The notes under the pieces: generated by a model
What the model was told of the DNA's origin: nothing
Database searches by the model: none
Seen by the model: only the letters and a program-made list of their open reading frames with translations
Origin: Burkholderiaceae bacterium
GTDB lineage: Bacteria; Pseudomonadota; Gammaproteobacteria; Burkholderiales; Burkholderiaceae_E
NCBI GenBank assembly: GCA_016710525.1
Contig: JADJVQ010000014.1
Coordinates: 1 to 64,000, forward strand
DNA: 64,000 bases
Reading direction: 5' to 3'
Shown: piece after piece, positions 59,601 through 64,000 of the stretch
Layout of the letters: every line of letters begins with the position of its first letter
How positions within the stretch are numbered: position 1 is the stretch's first letter
Made by a program: the position numbers and the translations under genes

Positions 59601-61574
59601 CTAGACCTCGCCCGCCGCGATCTCGATCAGGACCCGGGCCGCGCCCACCTGCTCGCCGGCACGCACGTGGATGGCGGCCACCCTGCCCGACATCGGGGCG
59701 GCATGCACGTGCTGCATCTTCATCGCTTCCAGCGTGAGCAGCGGCTGCTGGGCCAGGACTGCGTCACCGACGGCCACCAGGACCTCGACCACCCGCCCGT
59801 TCATGCTGGCGCGCAGCTTGCCGTCGCTGGCGGTGTCGGCCCGCCGCGCCGGTGCCTGGTGGCTGCTGTCCTGCACTCGCACGGGCAAACCTTGGTAGCT
59901 GAGCCATAGCTGGTGCCCGTCTCGGTGATAGTAAGCGCCCTCACTCACCCCATCGCAATCGAACCGGAGGTGGTCGTCCTGCAGCTCGATCAGCTTGAAG
60001 TCGAAGGTCTGTCCGGCGCATTCGACGGCATACCGGTGAGGGCCGAACGGACCGAGCCGCACCGCACAGATTTCGCCGTTGACATGGAGCCGCTGCAGCA
60101 CCGCCAGCGTGTGGGCGAGCAGACGGGCCTGGCCGTGGTGCTCGCGATGCCCGGCAGTCTCATGCATCAGCACGGCGGACAGGGCGATCGCGCGGGCGCG
60201 CAGTCCGGGATCGACGGACAGCAGGGCCTCGAGGTGATCGGCGATGAAGGCCGTGGTGGCGCCGCCGGCCGCGAAGACCGGATGGCCCAGACAGGCGCCG
60301 AGGAAGCGCTGATTGGTGATCACGCCCAGGGCGACCGCGTCCTGCAGCCCGGACATCAGCATGCGCCGAGCAGTTTCCCGGGTACGTCCGTGAGTGATCA
60401 CTTTCGCAATCATCGAGTCGTAGTATGGTGGTACCTCAGATCCGGCGAGCATCGCATGCTCGACCCGCAAACCGGCCGGCATATGCCAGGCCAGCATCGT
60501 GCCGCTCTGGGGCATGAACTGGCGGTCGGCGTCTTCGGCACACAGGCGGACCTCGATCGCATGGCCTTCGAAGCGGATGGCCTCCTGTGGCAGCGGCAGC
60601 GGTTCGCCGGCGGCCACCCGCAACTGCCAGTCGACCAGATCCAGCCCGGTGATCGCTTCGGTCACCGGATGCTCGACCTGCAGCCGCGTGTTCATCTCCA
60701 TGAAATAGAACTCGCCCTGGGCGTCGAGCAGGAACTCCAGGGTGCCGGCGCCTTCGTAGGCGATCGCCTTGACCGCCGCGACCGCGCAGGCGCCCATCCG
60801 TGCCCGCAGTTCGGGCGAGACGGCCGGCGACGGCGCTTCCTCGATCAGCTTCTGGTGGCGCCGCTGCACCGAGCAGTCGCGCTCGCCCAGGTGCACGGCG
60901 TTGCCGTGGCGGTCGGCGAACACCTGGATCTCGATGTGCCGGGGCTGCACGATGGCCCTCTCGAGGATCACCTCGGGGTCGCCGAAGGCGCTCTGCGCCT
61001 CCGAACGCGCGCTGCGCAAGGCATCGGCAAACTGGCCGGCATCGGCCACGAGCCGCATGCCGCGCCCGCCACCGCCGGCGGTGGCCTTGATCATGATGGG
61101 ATAGCCGATGCGGGCTGCCTCGGTAGTGAGCGCCTGCTCACTTTGATCTTCGCCCTGGTAGCCGGGGATGCAGGGGACGCCCGCCTGCATCATCAGCCGC
61201 TTGGCGCCCGCCTTGTTGCCCATCGCCCGGATGGCACCCGCCGACGGGCCGATGAACACCAGGCCGGCGTCCTGGCAGGCCTGCGCGAAAGCGTCGTTTT
61301 CGGCGAGGAAGCCGTAGCCCGGGTGGATCGCATCGGCGCCGCTGCGCCGCGCGGCATCGATGATCGCCTCGATGCGCAGGTACGACTGCGCCGGCAGCGG
61401 CTCGCCGATGGCCACGGCCTGATCGGCCTCGCGCACGTGGCGCGCGCCGGCATCGGCACTCGAGAACACCGCGACTGTGCGATAGCCGAGGGCGCGGGCG
61501 CTGCGGATGATGCGCAGGGCGATTTCGCCCCGGTTGGCGATCAGGATCTTGTGAAAAGGGGTGGAGCTGGACAT
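59601..61574 (-). CDS. Acyl-CoA carboxylase biotin carboxylase/biotin carrier (alpha) subunit
   Basis: The 657-residue protein has the biotin carboxylase domain (KILIANRGEIALRIIRSARA, MIKATAGGGGRGMR, FYFMEMNTRLQVEHPVTE), then a BT-like linker, and a C-terminal biotinyl domain with the biotinyl Lys in LEAMKMQH. Domain order matches 3-methylcrotonyl-, geranyl- and propionyl-CoA carboxylases. The carboxyltransferase subunit gene lies 37 bp upstream on the same strand. Choice among substrates needs homology search. Confidence 0.93.
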   Translation of the reverse strand: MSSSTPFHKILIANRGEIALRIIRSARALGYRTVAVFSSADAGARHVREADQAVAIGEPLPAQSYLRIEAIIDAARRSGADAIHPGYGFLAENDAFAQACQDAGLVFIGPSAGAIRAMGNKAGAKRLMMQAGVPCIPGYQGEDQSEQALTTEAARIGYPIMIKATAGGGGRGMRLVADAGQFADALRSARSEAQSAFGDPEVILERAIVQPRHIEIQVFADRHGNAVHLGERDCSVQRRHQKLIEEAPSPAVSPELRARMGACAVAAVKAIAYEGAGTLEFLLDAQGEFYFMEMNTRLQVEHPVTEAITGLDLVDWQLRVAAGEPLPLPQEAIRFEGHAIEVRLCAEDADRQFMPQSGTMLAWHMPAGLRVEHAMLAGSEVPPYYDSMIAKVITHGRTRETARRMLMSGLQDAVALGVITNQRFLGACLGHPVFAAGGATTAFIADHLEALLSVDPGLRARAIALSAVLMHETAGHREHHGQARLLAHTLAVLQRLHVNGEICAVRLGPFGPHRYAVECAGQTFDFKLIELQDDHLRFDCDGVSEGAYYHRDGHQLWLSYQGLPVRVQDSSHQAPARRADTASDGKLRASMNGRVVEVLVAVGDAVLAQQPLLTLEAMKMQHVHAAPMSGRVAAIHVRAGEQVGAARVLIEIAAGEV

Positions 61575-61611
61575 GGAAGGCTGCCGTTAGGTGAGGGGCG
61601 GTCGCGGGGCT

Positions 61612-63234
61612 TCAGGGCCGGGCCACCGAGAACTGCATGCGCTGCGGTTCGCGGGCGTCGGCCTCGCGGCAGGTGGCCAGCACCTTGGCCAGCACCGCGC
61701 GGGTGTCGCGGGGGTCGATCACGCCGTCGTCCAGCAGCTGGGCGCTGGTCACGAACACGCTCATCTGGCGGTCGAAACGCTCGATGATGCCGCGCTTCAG
61801 CTCGTCGATGCGTGCCTGGTCGACCTGTCCGGTCTTGCGCTGCATCGCGGCCGCGGTGACGATCGCCATGGTCTCGGCCGCCTGTTCGCCGCCCATCACC
61901 GCGGTCTTGGCATTGGGCCACGAGAAGCAGAAGCGCGGATGAAAGCCGCGCCCGCACATGCCGTAGTTGCCGGCGCCGAACGAGGCGCCGCAATACAGCG
62001 TGATCTGCGGCACGGTGGCGTTGGTGACCGCCTGGATCATCTTCGAGCCGTGCTTGATGATGCCGTCTTCTTCGTAGCTCTTGCCCACCATGAAGCCGGT
62101 GGTGTTGTTCAGGTAGAGCAGGGGCGTGCGCGCCTGGCAGCAGGCCTGGATGAAGTGGGTCGCCTTGGTCGCGCCGGCCGGATCGATCGGCCCGTTGTTG
62201 GTGATGACGCCCAGCGGCCAGCCCTCGATCTTGATGTGTCCGCAGACCGTGGCACTGCCGTAGTTTTCGCCGAACTCCAGGAAGTCGGAGTCGTCGGCGA
62301 TGCGCGCGATCACCTGCTTCATGTCGACCGGGCGCTTGTGGTCCATCGGCATGATGCCCAGCAGCTCCTCCGCGTCGAAGCGCGGCGGCTTGAAGCGGCG
62401 CGGACCCTGGTTGACCAGGTCGCGGTTCCAGTCGATCTGCGCCAGGATCTCGCGCGCGATGCGCAGGCCGTCGCGGTCGTCTTCGGCCAGGTAATCGCCC
62501 AGGCCCGAGATCGAGGTGTGCATGACCGCGCCACCCAGTTCTTCTTCGGTGGCGATCTCGCCGGTGGCCGCCTTGAGCAGCGGCGGGCCGGCCAGGAAGG
62601 CGCGCGAGCGGTCGCGGATCAGGATGATGTAGTCCGACAGCCCTGTCTGGTAGGCGCCGCCCGCGGTGGACGAGCCATGCGTGACGGTGACCACCGGCAG
62701 CCCGGCGGCCGACATCCGCGCCAGGTTGCGAAACGAGTTGCCCCCGCGGATGAAGTCCTCGACCCGGTAGGCCATCAGGTTGGCGCCGGCGCTCTCGACC
62801 AGCTGCACATAGGGCAGCTTGTTCTCGAGGGTGAGTTCCTGCACCCGCAGCAGCTTGTCCAGGCCCATCGGCTGCAGAGCGCCTGCGTCGATGCCGGAGT
62901 CGGAGGCCATCACCATGCAGCGGATGCCCGACACGAATCCGATGCCGGCAATGATTCCGCCGCCCGGCACGCTCCTGGCCAGGTCGGGCGTGTCCAGACC
63001 GAAGCCGGCCAGCGAACACAGTTCCAGGAAAGGGGTGCCCGGGTCCAGCAGCAGCGCCAGGCGCTCGCGCGGCAGCAGCTGGCCGCGCTTCTCGAAGCGT
63101 TCGCGCGAGGCCGCCGATTTCAGCGCGGTCCGGGTTTCGACCTCGCGGACCCGCCCGATCAGTTCGAGCATGCCGGCGCGATTGGCCTGGAAGGAGTCGC
63201 TGCTGGCGGAAATGGTTGTTTCGATGATGGCCAT
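61612..63234 (-). CDS. Acyl-CoA carboxylase carboxyltransferase (beta) subunit
   Basis: The 540-residue protein starts at ATG 63234. Two crotonase-like halves are visible: VPGGGIIAGIGFVSGIRCMVMASDSGIDAGAL through THGSSTAGGAYQTGLSDYI, and GVITNNGPIDPAGATKATHFIQACCQARTPLLYLNNTTGFMVG through GAGNYGMCGRGFHPRFCFSWP. The latter resembles methylcrotonyl/geranyl-CoA carboxylases (AtuC/LiuB type). It transfers carboxyl from biotin to an acyl-CoA and is the partner of the alpha subunit. Confidence 0.93.
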   Translation of the reverse strand: MAIIETTISASSDSFQANRAGMLELIGRVREVETRTALKSAASRERFEKRGQLLPRERLALLLDPGTPFLELCSLAGFGLDTPDLARSVPGGGIIAGIGFVSGIRCMVMASDSGIDAGALQPMGLDKLLRVQELTLENKLPYVQLVESAGANLMAYRVEDFIRGGNSFRNLARMSAAGLPVVTVTHGSSTAGGAYQTGLSDYIILIRDRSRAFLAGPPLLKAATGEIATEEELGGAVMHTSISGLGDYLAEDDRDGLRIAREILAQIDWNRDLVNQGPRRFKPPRFDAEELLGIMPMDHKRPVDMKQVIARIADDSDFLEFGENYGSATVCGHIKIEGWPLGVITNNGPIDPAGATKATHFIQACCQARTPLLYLNNTTGFMVGKSYEEDGIIKHGSKMIQAVTNATVPQITLYCGASFGAGNYGMCGRGFHPRFCFSWPNAKTAVMGGEQAAETMAIVTAAAMQRKTGQVDQARIDELKRGIIERFDRQMSVFVTSAQLLDDGVIDPRDTRAVLAKVLATCREADAREPQRMQFSVARP

Positions 63235-63283
63235 GGTGAATGCCGGATGAGGAGACCCAGAGGATGCCCGAAAACGCCACGCG

Positions 63284-63308
63284 AAAAAAAACCGCCCGAA
63301 GGCGGTTT
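63284..63308 (-). terminator. Rho-independent terminator of the ABC receptor gene
   Basis: On the minus strand, AAACCGCC-TTCG-GGCGGTTT followed by further T forms a strong tetraloop hairpin with a T-tract, 18 bp downstream of the receptor stop. It isolates that gene from the carboxylase operon. Confidence 0.92.
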
Positions 63309-63325
63309 GATCAGGCTTGGGTCGG

Positions 63326-64000
63326 TTATTTGGCCAGCGGCGGCACCACGAGGTAACCGCTGACCGACGTCCACCGGCCGTTCTGGATCTGCGACATCCG
63401 GCTCTGGTCGTTGCCCAGGCGCATGTTGGGCTTGAACTGCAGTGCCGGCGAACCGAACATGTCGGCCGGGATCTTGTTGGTCTCCAGCGCCTTGACGAAG
63501 CTGTCCACCGTGAGGTTCGGGCCAGCGGCACGCGCCGCGACGCTGAAGTTGTCGATGATCGCGTAGCCGTAGGCCGAGAACACCGTGGGGTCTTCGCTGA
63601 ACTTGGTGCGGTACTTCGCCGACCAGAAGCGGATCTTCTCGTCGGTGGTGTCGGCATACGGCTGCGCCGTGGTGTGCATGCCGTACAGGCCGTCCACCAC
63701 CTTGCCGCCCAGCTTGTGGACCAGGTCGTTGTACACCGCGCTGGAACCGAAGAAGTCCGGCGAGAAACCGGTCTTGCGGGCCTCGCCCATCGTGCCGATC
63801 GTCTCGCGCAGGATGGTGCCCATCACCACCAGATCGCAGCCGGCGGATTTCATCCGGGCCACCTGGGAGGAAAAGTCGGTGGCGCCGCGCTTGTAGGTGG
63901 TCTTTTCGGTGAAGCCCTTGCCCATCGACTTCAGCGCATCCTCGGCGCCGCGCGCCACCTCCAGGCCGAACTCGTCATCCTGGTAAATGATGCAGGGTTT
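63326..64000 (-). CDS. Branched-chain amino acid-type ABC transporter substrate-binding protein, 5' partial
   Basis: The frame is open at the right edge, beginning KPCIIYQDDEFGLEV; 224 residues of a protein usually of about 380-400 are visible. The LivK-type periplasmic fold is shown by YKRGATDFSSQVARMKSAGCDLVVMGTILRET and GKVVDGLYGMHTTAQPYADT. Its signal peptide and first lobe lie outside the window. The ligand may be an amino acid, urea or aromatic acid. A strong terminator follows. Confidence 0.92.
   Translation of the reverse strand, partial: KPCIIYQDDEFGLEVARGAEDALKSMGKGFTEKTTYKRGATDFSSQVARMKSAGCDLVVMGTILRETIGTMGEARKTGFSPDFFGSSAVYNDLVHKLGGKVVDGLYGMHTTAQPYADTTDEKIRFWSAKYRTKFSEDPTVFSAYGYAIIDNFSVAARAAGPNLTVDSFVKALETNKIPADMFGSPALQFKPNMRLGNDQSRMSQIQNGRWTSVSGYLVVPPLAK

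Overview
The window is strongly GC-rich chromosomal DNA of a proteobacterium, most likely a betaproteobacterium of the order Burkholderiales. The basis is two orphan Bug-type (tripartite tricarboxylate) receptors, a divergent lysR-lysA pair, an orphan TRAP receptor, and dense fatty-acid, CoA-thioester and monooxygenase genes. No tRNA, rRNA, insertion sequence, phage or CRISPR array was seen. Species is not determinable by eye.

Layout. 1-7.7 kb: end of a MaoC-like dehydratase, a Bug receptor divergent from a LysR regulator, an MDR oxidoreductase, a Bug receptor translationally coupled to a family III CoA-transferase, a TRAP receptor and a thioredoxin. 7.8-16.4 kb is accessory-looking: two LuxR-type regulators, short tandem repeats, the back-to-back C-terminal stumps of an RTX protein and a cyclase/ATPase protein, a VapBC module, lysA/lysR, a histone H1-like protein, a repeat-containing secreted protein that runs into 40 consecutive G, and a MazF-type toxin whose mazE is broken. 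16.4-19 kb: GST and acyl-CoA synthetase. 19-32 kb is a signalling region: a ten-repeat RTX protein, a LuxR regulator, a Crp-type regulator, two tandem SAM-cyclase-ATPase-TPR proteins, a small secreted protein and an orphan OmpR-type regulator.

32-46 kb: RecQ, a Baeyer-Villiger-type monooxygenase, and a tightly coupled operon (acetyl-CoA synthetase, 2-oxoacid dehydrogenase E1 alpha, E1 beta, E2, stand-alone acyl carrier protein). A divergent DASS transporter shares its upstream region, which holds an FNR-like box. A universal stress protein and a Lon-like protease follow. 46-55 kb: a second Baeyer-Villiger monooxygenase, malic enzyme, an RdhA-like iron-sulfur protein, a DMT exporter, an acyl-CoA synthetase/acyl-CoA dehydrogenase pair and a GST-like protein. 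55-64 kb: a nuclease-helicase fusion behind a LexA-like box, slyX, a DUF938 methyltransferase, a GGDEF protein with a frameshift, a biotin-dependent acyl-CoA carboxylase pair, and the end of a branched-chain amino acid type ABC receptor.

How the genes fit together. Most metabolic genes point to uptake of organic acids and breakdown of acyl-CoA compounds: receptors, CoA ligases and transferase, dehydrogenase, carboxylase, Baeyer-Villiger enzymes and a 2-oxoacid dehydrogenase. The most unusual signalling feature is the tandem cyclase pair. Each member lacks or alters a different part of the class III catalytic signature, which suggests a composite heterodimer. It sits beside a Crp-type regulator and an RTX protein, and relics of the same two families lie 8-14 kb away. 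Several single-base frameshifts and the poly-G run mean sequence quality should be checked before calling genes dead.
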